Shown piece after piece: positions 47,178 through 59,666 of a stretch of 64,000 nucleotides of DNA. The position numbers and the translations under genes are program-made. Positions within the stretch are counted from its first letter, which is position 1; the number at the start of each line of letters is the position of its first letter. The DNA comes from Prochilodus magdalenae (Eukaryota; Chordata; Actinopteri; Characiformes; Prochilodontidae): the NCBI GenBank assembly GCA_024036415.1, contig JAMWET010001356.1, positions 337,501 through 401,500 on the forward strand, read 5' to 3'. The notes under the pieces are model-generated. The model made no database searches, had not been told where the DNA came from, and saw only the letters and a program-made list of their open reading frames with translations.

Positions 47178-48088
47178 CACTAATCAGCAAAAAATTGTTG
47201 TCAAATACTTCCTAAAAGAAAGCAAGGAAGAATTGAAGGAATGATTGCAATGCTAATGGGAAGGAAGATAAAAGATACCAGGAACAATAAATGATGATAC
47301 ATTTAGACTGATATGGGCAATATTTATTGAGCTACACATTCCGAAGTAGTGTCTTTTAGTACAGTGTTGGGCTGCCGTGTTTGCCTACTCAACATGCCAA
47401 ATATCACAGCATAAGGTGTCTAATAGTGTCCTACCATAATCCATCCCATGCAGCTTCAATATTCTCACAGTTCCTGCAGGTTTTGCAGTAGGGGTGGAGT
47501 TTCAGGTGATCCATAGGATGACTCATAGAGGGCATCACTGCTCGTAGAATGTCTGCAATCATGGCTGCACAATGCAGCACTACATGCATGCAGACTGTTA
47601 CAACAACTGCAGTAGTGTTGTGCCAGACTGTTTTGAAGTGACTCAGAATGGTTATCTTCAGTGACAAGTCCGGTTTTGTCTGGGTAGAAATTACTAATGA
47701 ATCCGTGTGTGGAGACCCCGTGGTCAAAGCCAAGATGAACAGTGTGTTGTCTGAAAGACACTACTTCTGTATGTGTAGCTCAATAAATATTGATCATATC
47801 AGTCTAAATTTATCATCATTTATTGTTCCTGGTAACCTTTACAGCATCCAGAGCGACTTACAGGGTTAATCATATTAGAGGTAGGCCAATGTAGTGTTAG
47901 GAGTCTTGCCCAAGGACTCTTATTGGTGCAGCACAGCATAGTCACCAAGACTGGGAATTGAACCCCAGTTTCTGACATGGGACAGTAGCTTTCCGGTGGG
48001 TAGTTGTGTTATCTGCTGCACCTCACCAACCTTTATCTTCCTTCCCAACTTCCTTCTGGGTGCAACTATTCTTTTGATGATGAGTGTA
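47178..48088. mobile_element. Tc1-family relic, copy 8: two opposed halves with outward 3' ends
   Basis: The left terminus ('tacactaatcagcaaaaaat') and right terminus (reverse complement of 'tacactcatcatcaaaagaa', ending at 48088) are both family ends. From 47270 to about 47562 the sequence is the - orientation 3'-to-5' part ('aacaataaatgatgatacat', '...ggatgactcatagagggcat'). From about 47563 it switches to + orientation mid-element text ('ctgcacaatgcagcactaca', 'gactcagaatggttatcttc', 'tatgtgtagctcaataaata', 'tattgttcctggtaaccttt'). The 3' end is split by a SINE (47842-48027). Such opposed halves could come from inversion or template switching. Confidence 0.7.
47842..48027 (-). mobile_element. 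tRNA-derived SINE inserted in the Tc1 relic
   Basis: On the - strand it starts with a tRNA-like head ('gtgcagcagataacacaact', then the B-box ggttcaattcc at 47964-47954) and ends near 47845-47870 with 'aagtcgctctggatgctg'. That tail is related to the 'gtcgctctggataagagcg' tail of fish tRNA-SINEs but truncated. It is flanked by an exact 8-bp repeat, aaccttta (47834-47841 and 48028-48035). Removing it restores a continuous Tc1 3' end ('ggtaacctttatcttcc'). Confidence 0.65.
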
Positions 48089-51000
48089 AATAAATATTGC
48101 TGTTGTAGTATAACATTTACTTGTGACAGTATGAAATATAATATAGAAATATATTATATATTAAATATATAAGTTACATTGAGTTCAGTGGAATAGGGCC
48201 AAGGCGTTTTTCAATATTCACACCTTGCTCTTTTACAATGCAGGAGTCTCAAAGGGATTGAACTAATAATTCAACTCTGCCCTGCTCTTAAAGAGGGGAA
48301 TGGCCTTTATGAGCTAATCACATGAGGGAAGGTCAGGGGGCATGAAGAGTCTGGAGTTTATATCTCGAGTTTATATCTCGTAAGACAAGTTGACAGTCAA
48401 TGACCCACCAAGCTTACAGCTCATGGCAGTGAAGAAGGAGGTGTGGGTCCTGCAGCCCTATAAATCAGGTGCCTCTAATTCACTGTCTTTGTAAGTGTCT
48501 GTGAACTAAAAGATTGCGTTCTGATATTCTCTCTCTCATCCTCTTCTCTCCATCTCTCTTTCTCGCTCGCTCATCAGAGCTTATAACTCCCAGTCTTGCT
48601 GTAAAAACGGGATTTAGCAATCAATAGGACTCTTCATTTCTGCTCTGCTACTCTAGACCTCAGCCCCTAGCTGCTGGAGCTTTCTCTCTTTTTCCCTCCC
48701 CCTGCCCCCCCCCTCTCATATTTTCATAGATGGATTCACAAATGAGGTGAATATATACCACAAAAAGTGTCCTTAGCCTGAAACACCTTTATTTGCTTGG
48801 GCAGGAGCCCACTTCAGGCCACTTCTCAGCCTTTCAGGACTTTTCACTTTATCTAGCACAGTTCAGAAGGTGCCCTAAATTCTGTGGCCTAATAATACAG
48901 CACAGGCATAGCTCTAGAGGCTTAAGGGGAAAAAATCAGGCGGTGTAAAATGATAGTTTTGTCAGAGGCAAAGATATTCACTATACTACATATCCAACAT
49001 GAATTAGTCAGGTATAACAGGCGGCCCATCGAAATGCCTCCCATAACTAATGTTTTTGTACAGTAATGCAAAACTTGGTTTAGCACACTATGGATAACCT
49101 CATGCTTGGTTATTGCCTAAAAAAGACTTTTTTGAAAAAGGGGCATTATCAGGGCTTTATGGACAGGGTTTTCAGTTACTCATGCACCATGGGCCATTCA
49201 AGCTCTATTTTACCAGATCTGGTATTATATAATAGAGTAGTCCGTGTACTAAAACTATAACACCAGGTATATACACAAGTGTATGTAAGTGGTGTTACTT
49301 CAGGGTGAACGTGCCGGTGTATCCATCAGAACCACAATATTCCTTAAAACCAATTTTGGACAACTTGAAAAACTCTACCATCACCCAGAAACAATTGGTA
49401 CTATGACTCATTGGGCAATGTCATATCCTGCCAGTGATGTAGGTCCAGTTAGTAACCACATGAGCCCAGGTAAAGCAGTGTGTAGCTTGTTGCAGTGCTA
49501 AAAAAGGCACTTTGTTGGGTTGGTTGGTCTTCTGCTCCCATATCAAATGTAATCTAACAAACACTGCGCTGACCTGCACTGAATCATGCAGGATTCGTAA
49601 GGACCGTTCTAATTAGCACGCTGCTGGTCATGATCATTAAGCACTCATAAAATGGCTCAAATAAGATGAAGCATCCTGCAGAGTTCCAATGGATCCTGTG
49701 GTACGTTCCTGTACGTTCACCTGGCAGGAGCCAAATAAAAAATGTTGCCTAGCTTTGAGCACATTGGTCCCTGGCAATCTTCAGCTTTACTCACAAGATA
49801 ACACCTCACAATGTATACATGTATGTGCATTCCCAAGCAACAGCATGTATTTTGTATTAATAAATAGTATAATGATATTAATATACTGTATTAATATATA
49901 GTATTATGGTATAGGAAAGGGAAAGGATAACACATGCAATCTTTCATTACACAGCCCAAACATTCCATCTACCTATATTTTTGTCTCTCCCACTCTTTGT
50001 ATAAAAGCAGGACTTTAACCCCACGATGGCCAGACGAATGGAAAGCCACTGTCACTATAGGTGTCAGAAGTTAGATCATTCTCGCACTGCAGCTCATTTA
50101 TCCTGGTCAGTAAACCTTCCAGCCCATAACGGCAGGCCCAGCTCACCCTGCACAATGGCCAGACCAATACTTCTCTAGAACATGAAGTGCAACACAATCA
50201 AGAGATTGATGCTCAGCCAAGCAGTGATGTGTGTGAGATTTGTGACGGTGCTTTAAGAGGAGAAACTACCACTATCTAGCGCATCCCTTACAGGGCCCGT
50301 GGGCCACATCCGGAGAACACATAAAATACATCTTCCTGTCTGTGGTCGGAGGGAGAACTGATGCAGTTTGCTTTCAACAGCAGCCCTCAACCCTCATGAG
50401 TAGGGGAGTGGCCGTTCTGTGAGTCAGTTAGAGCTTTGAGTCATTTTACAACATGAAGGTCAGCACTCCCCGAAGACCCTGACACATGGGTCAAATTAGG
50501 TCTTAACCAACTGATTTAGGATTTGATCAGTCAAAGCCGGTTGTTTGCTGAAGCCAAGGAGCAAAAATTTGCCCAGAGTTGCTCGTAAAATAGATCTGTT
50601 TATGTATAAACAGGTGTATAAATCCTGTGCTATTTGCTCCATCCCAGCAAAAATAAAAGCAAGCAGTAAACTGTGGTGCTGTGTTTAAATTTATGTAAAA
50701 AAAGTAAACAAATAAATAAGCTGCCAGTTGTTATTCTTCCCCCTAGGCATAATTTCTAATCAAATCATAGTGCTTGGGTGAACCCCAAGCTTTTCTCAGT
50801 CCCTGACAGCCAGTGTCTAGCAGGTAGTGTTTGAAGTATGAGGAAGGTGATGCGAGGAAGAAATATGTGCATCATATATACCAGCAAGATCCTCTCAGGC
50901 AATATGGCAGAAGTTGCCCCCTATAGATATAGCACCTATGGTCAACAGATGGCACTGTTTTACAGAGAAATCAAGCCTCAGTGTTCACAGCATGACTGTT

Positions 51001-52399
51001 ACTGCTTTATGAATCACAGTTTTGCTTAGATGTATTTGATAATTGATGCATGCTTACAGGCACACTCACACTGGAATTATTCATGCGCAGTTACGTAAAT
51101 CTTCTTGCAACTGGCTAATGCTTTGCTTAAAATCTGTTGTAAAAATCAAGACGATGCATGGTTCTTCTATGTAGCCCTTTGTTAGTCACTGCATGCATAT
51201 TAAACTAGCTATGTTCAAACATCTCAAATTAATACGTTAAAGTAAGACTTTCTGCTCTACACTGAGTTATATGTTATATTTGCGGACACACAAATACTTT
51301 GACACTGTTATGACTATTAGACCTATCCATTACATTCAGATCATCTGGGTTCCCTAAATGAAGAGTGCGTTTTGAATATGAAAATGATTTTTGTCCCTTG
51401 TGAGTCTCTTCCCAAAACTAGTCTCTACTACTACTACTACTACTACTATTTAAGCAAAGTTGATTACCTTGCAACAACAGAACATGTCAAAGTTTGGGAT
51501 ATATATTTTTTAAAAACGGCTATAATTTATATATTGATATAATTTCATAAATGCCCATTGGCCTGTGTTCAACCTCACTCACTAGATGACACCTAACAAT
51601 TTAAAAAGGTGTGGGCATCAAGTGGCAAGCAAATAGATGGTAGTCTATGTGTTGGATGCAGGAATATGGGAAGGCATGAAGACCTGCATATCTAAGGGCT
51701 GAATAGTTTTGGCCAGGCAACCTACTCACCTAGTTTAATTCCTGTACATACATACATGGTTTTCCTGCTAAAATCTGGACATATGAATTCACATAGTGGC
51801 AAAGATGTGCATGGCTTCAGATAAACAGTGTTAATGTGATGAAGTCGTTCTCACTTATGCTGGCTGTCTGGAGGCTGCTTCCCTGTGTGGCTGTTTAATA
51901 AAGTGAGTGGGATTGGAGCTGGAGAGGCGAGGCTGATATCCAACAGCCAGATGGCATTTGCTTTATGTTAAATGAAAACATCTGGAGTTTCAGGCCTCAT
52001 TCTTTTTTCTTCTTTGTAGACGCCAGAGCTGGAGGGGCAATGAGTGGAACCTTACATATAACCGTCCTTGGTTGAGGACGTGCAAGGTGAATTTGTCTCA
52101 GAGATGGAAGGTTACATGCTTGGAAGGTTTGAATGCTCAATAAGCAATTGATTGGACTGTGTGAGCATCTGTGCGAGATTATGAGGGCCATGCACCTTAA
52201 ATATCTCCTGCTATTGAACTCTGCTCTTTGCATTAGGCTGGAAATGTAGCAGAACAGAAGAAGTGATTACTGCAGGCTAATGTTTGAAGGCCATTTTACA
52301 CACAGACTAGCACACCGATTAATGCTAAGACATTGTCTACAAATTACATGCAGCTGATGACTCAAACTAACAAATAAAAGCACTCACGTTTGTTATCCA
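48089..52399. other. Long intergenic stretch, no gene seen
   Basis: 4.3 kb without a recognised exon, RNA gene or transposon end. A few CT-rich (48.53-48.57 and 48.69-48.72 kb) and CTA runs (51427-51448) are present. At 52019-52086 a pyrimidine-rich acceptor-like site (cttctttgtag) and a donor-like gtgaat frame 68 bases on the + strand, but the segment resembles no known exon. Confidence 0.4.
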
Positions 52400-53055
52400 A
52401 ATGACAACCTGGCTAGAGCTGCAATACACACTGTTATGATATGAACTGTATAATCAGATGAGACAAAAGTGGAGTTTTTTAGCACATAAATATGTATACA
52501 ATGCTATATTTAGAGGAAAAAGACACACCAACACTAACAACTCATCCCAGCTGCAAAGCATGGTGGCAGGAGCATCATGGTTTGGGCTTGCTTTGCTTTG
52601 GGAACATGAACACCATGCAGTCATAGAGAGAGCCGTAAATTCAAAGGCATATTAACACATTTTAGCAGTGAGGCCAGCAGTTCATGTCCTCAAGCTGAAG
52701 AGGCATTGAGTAATGCAACAACACAATGTTGCACCCAAAAGTAATATAAACCAACAAGTAAATTAACTAAAGAACGGTTGAGAAGAAGATTTGTGTTTGG
52801 AATGTTTTAACCCTATTGAGATGCTGCGGTATGATCTGTAAATGACTATGCAAGCAAAGTATCTGAGAAATATTGCTAAACTGATGTATATATTTGCTGG
52901 GAGGAAGTCCGAAATCCGGCTGCAATGTTGTGCAAATCTTACCAGCAGCTCAGGAAAGTGTCTGGTGTATGGTAGCTGCTAAAGTGGATCTACAGGTTAC
53001 TCAATTCAGTAGTTCACTTACTTTTTCTAGCCTGCACTGTGAATGTTACTCAACA
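52400..53055 (+). mobile_element. Decayed Tc1-like transposon, fourth family
   Basis: Landmarks in order: 'agatgagacaaaagtggagt', 'agcatggtggcaggagcatc' and 'atggtttgggcttgctttgc' (a degenerate GGSIMVWGC DDE-region signature, 52557-52592), 'accctattgagatgctg' (the NPIEMLW region, about 52809-52826), and a right end 'tacaggttactcaattcagt' and 'cttactttttctagcctgca'. It is riddled with stops. Distinct from the other families in the window. Confidence 0.65.
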
Positions 53056-53740
53056 CTCTTAATGACACACAGGTAGATGGTGTTTGTCTGATTATTGCAG
53101 AGATCCAGATAATTCTAAAGAGTTGGTTTAATCCTTGCAACTGCATTTGTGTTTCCTTGAGTTTCTTTTCAGTTGAAGATCTCCATTAAAAATGCTGGGC
53201 AGGCCAGGACTAGGGCAGTCACTGTTGTGGAAAACAGCCCTTTGAGGACCTCAAGGGGTGGGGATAAAGACAAGGGATGTGGGCCTTAATATATAATATA
53301 TAATATATAGCCTTTCTACTTTCAGACTGGGATAGAGATTGAGATAGGGGTCAGCTAAAATGAGTGTTTGTTATTTCCCACGTAAAGTGTAATGGATGGC
53401 CATCGGACACCTTAACTGTTGCTCAGATATTTTACATCCAGTGGGTAGCGCCCTGGGATAAATCATATTCTGACCCCCTGGATTCTGCAGCCAAACTACA
53501 CTGCGTCTAGATGCCAGGAAGTCCTTATGGCTAGAGGGAAAAGCTGTAGAGGCCTGAGTGGATGTATAAAGTTAGAATACTTATTTGCAACGTATATTGA
53601 CTCATCTGAGGCTGTATGCGGTGCAAGTGTGTGTGGTGCGTGATTCAGTGGCTCGGGTCTAGAACAGCAGAGCAGAATGAAGAATCCTATTGATTGTTGA
53701 ATCCCGATTTTACAGCAAGCCTGTGAGTTATAGGCTGTGA
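53056..53740. other. Intergenic stretch, no gene seen
   Basis: No exon is recognised. There is a short 'taatatataatatata' run near 53287-53308. Confidence 0.35.
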
Positions 53741-53816
53741 TGAAAGCCAAGAAGGGAGAGAAGGAGAAACAGAGAGAGAGAGAGACAGAGAGAGATAGGG
53801 AGCGAGAGAGAGATGG
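53741..53816. repeat. (GA)n-rich tract
   Basis: Imperfect GA/GAGAC repeat. Confidence 0.9.
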
Positions 53817-53935
53817 GGGTTTTGAGTCTGAGACTTGTCAGCAATTCAGCTCCACTGCCAAGTTCTGCCTCACAAAACGTGTGCACACATTGTCTGTACA
53901 CTTACAAATAATGCAGCTCATGCTGCGCAACATTC

Positions 53936-53999
53936 TCACACACACGCACACATATGCACACACACACACGCACACGCACACATACGCGCATACCCGCAT

Positions 54000-54039
<40 letters not shown>

Positions 54040-54053
54040 ACACACACACACAT

Positions 54054-54103
<50 letters not shown>
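53936..54103. repeat. Long (CA)n microsatellite
   Basis: About 165 bases of CA with scattered G and T interruptions in the left half and a pure 40-base run at the right. Five open frames of Thr/His or Cys/Val over it are artefacts. Confidence 0.95.
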
Positions 54104-54105
<2 letters not shown>

Positions 54106-57084
54106 ATGTCTAATCATTAAACATATACTGCAATTTTTGCCAACGATATAAAAGATTACATATACATCGCTGTCATCTTAGTGAGAGTGTGCTGTTATAA
54201 ATCTGGAAAAGAAGACTCCAGCTGCAGCCCTCAGAGCTGTTTTGCTGGCATCGGAAAAGCCTGAAGGTTCTTTGAAGTGAGAGATTGATGCTCGCACCAG
54301 TGGACAGACAGCTACAGGCCGGCTGTGTGTCTGCCTAAGCTAGCAGGCGAACTTCTGCGGGCTAACTGATTTGTGTGTCCCATCAGGGAATTAACAGAGC
54401 CACTATTGGCTTTACGGTCTCCAGGCAGTGATCAGCATTGGAGCCCAAACACAATTATCTTAATTAGACCTGAAATGAAGGCTTGCCTTTTGGTCAAAAC
54501 TTGCTCAAGTCAGCCAATTAAAACGGAGAGCCTGTGTGGAGCCGGCTGCGTGAGTGTATATGTGTGTGTGTGTGTGCGAATGGAAGGAGTGGGGTGGTTT
54601 TTATGAGAAGAAACGAGTGCAGACCTTTGTTTATTCATGAATGTCATGCTGTTCTTTTTGTGTCTTGTCATTCTCCTCTGCTGCCGGATCTTTCCTCCAA
54701 AAACAATAAAAGAAACACAGATTCCTCTGGCTCATTTTTTCTCTGATCAGGTGGGAGGCTGATATGGTTCTCATGGTTACAGGCTGGGAAGGAGAGGAGC
54801 GATGGCTGAGGTGCAACATGACAATCAACACGCCTTTTTCCTCTTCTTTCTCTGCAGAATTCCAGTAATGAGCAGGTAAACACATCTAACGCCGTGTTTT
54901 CTGTTTTACTCTGTCAGTTTCCCACAGTGCTGGTGGGGTGCTTGCAAGAAGGATACCATGCAACTCCAAGGCACGACTCAATTTAGTCCTTCATCAATAT
55001 GTACACTGATTTGCCAGTCCATTAGGTACACCTAGCTTGTGTCTACACTCCTTGGCTATATAATCACATGCTCCTACCAGGCACGGTTGTAAGCAAAGGT
55101 TTCAACACTCCCGGTCAAATTACAAGGGAAATGCGTTAAAGTCCAAGAAACCTAAATATTTTCTTCTTCCTCTTGGCCTCTTCTTTCCTCAACATACACC
55201 TAATGATCACATTTTTAATATTTTATTTTGTGTTCCCAGGGATTTTGGTACATTGGGGATCCTAAATAAAGATTTTTTAAAAACATAATTGGAAAAAAAA
55301 AATTGGAACTTGATGAACATGGGAGTCAGGACTGATAAAGTGCACAAAATATTAAGAGTAATTGACAACATGTTCAATGAGTCAGTAAATGGCTAATAAA
55401 CTGGGCTTTTTATGGAACAGTTACAAATCCAAACCCATAACTATCTGTACCAAAGCTGAGTTCCCATTGCCTAATAGAACCATAAAAATAGCAGTTCTTA
55501 TAAGCTTACGTGGTCATGACTTCTAACATGCATCTACCAGCATTTTTTTTTCCAGATTAGAATCCTCCATTTTTTTAATCCCTTAAGATGTAAATGCTGG
55601 GCTACATTAAAAACAAGGGGTCACTCTTAATGTATTTCTGAATGAAAATAAAGGTAGATTCATTGATTGACAAATTTGCATTTTTGTGCTGATTCTGTGG
55701 CCAATCAGTGCTTTGCACTACTTCTAGCTCCACCTATATCTTCTAGTGCAGTGCAAGTGCATTATTTTAATCATTCTGTATTGCACCTGCACACTGCCTG
55801 GTGGAAAAAGGCCATCAGTGCATATTTATTTACTTCCTTTGACAGAAAATAAAACTAGACTTCTTCTAATAACTGCTGTGGAACTTCATTCTTTCTTTCA
55901 TTTATTCATTTATTCACACACACACACTCACTTACTCATTCACTCTGTAACCAAAAAGGTTACAGGCTAATTAATTAAGAAGGTGTAAAGAACAATTAAT
56001 AAATGTGTATTTTATTATTATTAATAATAGTATCTCTTTAATTAACATTGCAGGTACTGAATAAAAAAGAGAAAAATCCAAAACAGGAGACAAACAGAAC
56101 CTTAATCTTTAGTGTCAGAGTTGTGAAAGTGCCAGGGATAAATCTGTGCTATGTATTATTATTATCATCCTCGTCATCATCATCATCATTATCCTCATCC
56201 ATTTTGATCACTTTTAATCAGAAATGTTCAACTTGCCACCAGAAAATGCAGACATTGGTATTTTATGAATGTGGCTAGATTGTCTTCATCTTATTACCGT
56301 TTAAATTTTTAGTTCATTTTTTGTTGATATATACACAATGATACAAGAAACCAAAATAAATCAAAATAAAAACAAACAAATGAAAAGAATCTGATAGGTC
56401 AACTCTTAAATCTGCCAGCTTTAAAGCATTGCACTCATCCAGCAGAGCAGTGACTCTGAGAGAAGTCAAGCTCCAGTAGAAATTACCCAAGACAGATCCG
56501 GCAAAGGTGATGAGTTTAATGGAGTCACTTGAGGAATCAAAATATCGGTTTGATGAACAGAAGACTGACGCAACCCTGTCTCCCACCCTCTTCCTTAATT
56601 TACATAGTTTTGCATATCAGCTGTTCTTTTATGACTTAATCAGCTCTTTTGGCACCATTGATAAGAGTAACAAATACTGGATCATTTTCTGTGTTGTTAT
56701 ATAAAACGATGTACTTCATCATATGAGTTCATCCACACCAGGGAATTAACACTTTTTACTTGAAAGAAAGGAAAAGAAATAGGCTGCCTTTCATCCTTTC
56801 ATCACATTACTTCTTTTTTGCTGCTCTTTACACATTGGACTGTTTAAGAATGCAAAAAAACACAAGGTAACAATCACAAAATGCCAGCTTTGGTTTTGCC
56901 TCTTTGAACTGACAGCAGACTTGTTGCCGTCATCACGCTAATGCCATTTAGGTCTGTGGCTGATGGACGCAAAGCCTCAGTGTGAGTAGAAATGAGGCTC
57001 TATGTGAGATTGGTGGAGGTAAGCTTTTGGATGCTGATTTAAGAGCAGCTTTGCATTTCTCCGGTAAATGGCAATGATAAGGAT
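54104..57084. other. Intergenic stretch with MITE fragment; no gene seen
   Basis: Contains a (TG)n patch at 54558-54576, a worn fragment of the 63.7-kb MITE family near 55000-55060 ('cactgatttgccagtccatt', 'aggtacacctagcttgtgtc'), and CAT/TCA runs at about 56155-56205. 54.37-54.89 kb is non-repetitive. No exon is recognised. Confidence 0.35.
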
Positions 57085-57845
57085 GTTGAGGGATGAAGAT
57101 GGATTGGCAGCCTGTCCACGGTTTTTCCTGCCTTCTGCCCATTGAATGCTGGGATAGGCTCCAGCAACCCCAGTGACCCAGATGGATAAATCAGGCCATC
57201 ACCTGAGTAGGTAAAACAGGCCTTCACCTGAGGCCTGCTAACCAAAATGGCAGCCACTGGTTTCCATGGACGGGGTGAATTTTTGTCAGTATTCTTTAAC
57301 TGACTGGTCTAAATGCTCTGTGATGGACTGGCGGCTTGTCCAGGTCGTTTCCTGCCTGTTGCCACCTGAGCACTGGGATAGGCTCCAGCAGCCCCTGTGA
57401 CCCAGAAGGATAAATTAGGCCTTCACCTGGGGAGGTGTTTCCCTTGACAGTGGGAACTAAGATTAAGCATTTCAGTGAATATTCTTAAAGTGAATGATCT
57501 AGACACCCTATGATGGATCGGTGACTGTCTAGTGTTTCCTGTCTTACGCTCACTGAATTCTGGGACAGGTTCCAGCACCCCTCTGGGACCGAAAAGAACT
57601 ATTCAGGTTTTCACTTGAGGAGGTGAAGCAGGCACCTGAGAACTGCTTACCAAACTTAATGTCTCTGGTTTCCATGGAAGGTCTGTTTTAAGACTAGGCT
57701 TTTTTGGCCAATATTCTTAAATTCACTAATCTAAATGGCCTGCAATGGATTGGTGGTCAGTCCAGAGTGTTTCCCGCCTTACACCCACCTAATGCAGTGA
57801 CCCACATAGATTAAAGTGGTTGAGAAAATGAGTGATTGAGGAAGT
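57085..57845. repeat. Diverged tandem array of a ~190-230-bp SINE-tail unit
   Basis: Four consecutive units each carry '(t/a)gatgga(c/t)(t/c)gg(c/t)(g/a)...tgtccag(g)', 'gtttcctgcct', 'tgggataggctccagca.cc(c)c' and 'gacccaga.ggataaat'. Unit anchors lie near 57097, 57320, 57511 and 57743. The text equals the 3' half of the SINE-like repeat at 1.95 and 45.04 kb. Spacing and divergence vary, which indicates old duplications. Confidence 0.7.
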
Positions 57846-58640
57846 GAATGATTGATTGATCTAAACCAAAAGAAACTACTACCAATCCGTATGTCCACAG
57901 CCTAAGCCTAGCCAAATTACTTTCTTGAGGTAAAAATGTACCCACGTCATCTCCGATATTTCAAAAACAGCCTCCATTCCACGAAAAGATGTCATTGCAG
58001 TAAGTTATTAAAAGGACGCAAGTGCATATTTGATGCAGTGCCACTCTAAACGGATAGGTGGCACTTTGTCATGGGACAGCAGGGAGGCACTAAAGAAGAG
58101 GTTAACAGGTTTTAATATGTAGTAATAATAATAATGAAGAAAGAAAAATCTAATGCAATTATTCCAAATTATGGGTTGGCTTTGATGGTAAGCACTTTTT
58201 TGTCAGTTGTGAAATGCCTGTAAATATATATGTATATTTATATTATAAATTGAATACATATCTAGTTGCTATGCACACTCAGAAATGACACCGTCATCAT
58301 GGGTAAGATAGTGCTAAAAACACAAATATACTCTTTTTCCCCCCATTGCCCAGCCATGATTTAAGACTTTGACAGAAAACATTAAAAATACTTTTATCTT
58401 TTTCTTTTTTTTCTCCTTTCAAATTAAAGGTAGGACATTATGCAAAGAACTCACTCTACACCTCTCATTAGTGGAATAAAATGTGACTAAGTATGTCTTT
58501 CCAAGCAAATTCTTTTGTTACAAAAATAGACTTCTTTCTTTTTAAAATAATATACAGTTTTTTTCTCATGGTTTAATTTTTCACTATCAAGCTAAACAGC
58601 AAAGCTGTCATTATTTTTTTTTTTTTTGTTGTTCATTTCT
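57846..58640. other. Spacer or distal 3' UTR region of il1rapl1
   Basis: AT-rich sequence without repeats of note. No AATAAA is found on the - strand near here; ATTAAA-type words occur at about 58642-58647 and 58572-58577. The il1rapl1 transcript end is therefore not settled. Confidence 0.3.
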
Positions 58641-59666
58641 TTTTAATAGAAAGTATCGATATTTCATGGGAGAGAGAGCAAGAGAGACAGAGAGAGATAG
58701 ATAGATAGAGAGAGAGAACAGCGAGAGAGAGGAAGAGAGAGAGAGAGAGCAGAGACACTAGATGGTCGCAGTGAGGTGTTTTGCTTCCTCTCTGGTGTCT
58801 TCTGCTTGGTCGTTCGCTCAGGAAGAGGATTTGCTCCCAGGCCTCTGCACCTTTTTGCATAATCGAAGTTTTGTTCTATAGTCCTCTTAAAAGTTGAGAG
58901 ATAACCACTATTCATCCACCAAATAAAAAGAAGAACAGAAAAGAAAACTACAGCAATCCAAAAAAACTGCCGCTCTCTCAAAAACACAACAATTCCACAA
59001 ATCCCATAGCCTTGGAAAAAAAACGAAAAGCAGAAAAACAAAAGAGGAGAAAGCAATTTTTTGTCTCAAACTACATTTGCAAACTACATGTCAAGAGAAA
59101 AATACAACACATCAGTCTTTATACCGCACAGAGCTCTCTGCAGTTATTTCATATTTCATAAGGGAAAAAATTTATACTACTACTAATAATAAAAACAAAG
59201 AAATCAAACCAGATATAAAAATTTGGATGATAAAAAGAACACAAAAAAATAGGCCATAACTGAAAAAATACCAATGCTACAAAGAAATCTCAAATATATG
59301 TACAAGACCCTGTATTCCTTGCAAGTGTCAGAGTGAGTGCATATGTGTTAGTGTGTGTGTGTATATATCTCCATGTTTTGAGTGGATGTGAAAAGTGTGC
59401 AGGTGTGAAACACAATGGGTTCTCCAAGTTCTCATAGGCTTTTGCACCCACTCTTCGAAACTAAAATGTGGTCAGGGTTTCTAGATGTGTTTTTCCGAAT
59501 TCCACGAATTTTGGACTCCCTGCTAGTTGGGCCGCAAATTTCACAGCAGTGCTCGACATCGTTTTGTTTTCTGTTCGTTTCTCGTTCCTCCCAATCCCCT
59601 TCATCGCCGAGTGCCTCAGCAAAGGGCAGTTAAAAGCCAGTGCCGTCCCCTCATCGGAAGGTGGCG
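58641..59666 (-). other. Probable il1rapl1 3' UTR
   Basis: Sequence immediately downstream of the stop codon on the - strand. It includes a (GA)n-rich segment at 58668-58762 and a short (GT)n near 59350-59365. The 130-codon frame at 58664-59056 on the - strand is in the presumed UTR and has no family resemblance. The right boundary is fixed by the stop codon; the left boundary is a guess. Confidence 0.4.

Noticed and set aside
52019..52086. Exon-like segment between cttctttgtag and gtgaat
   Set aside because: Short, resembles no known protein, and such site pairs occur by chance; RNA evidence would be needed.
53737..54151. Thr/His and Cys/Val repeat open frames
   Set aside because: Translations of the (CA)n microsatellite.
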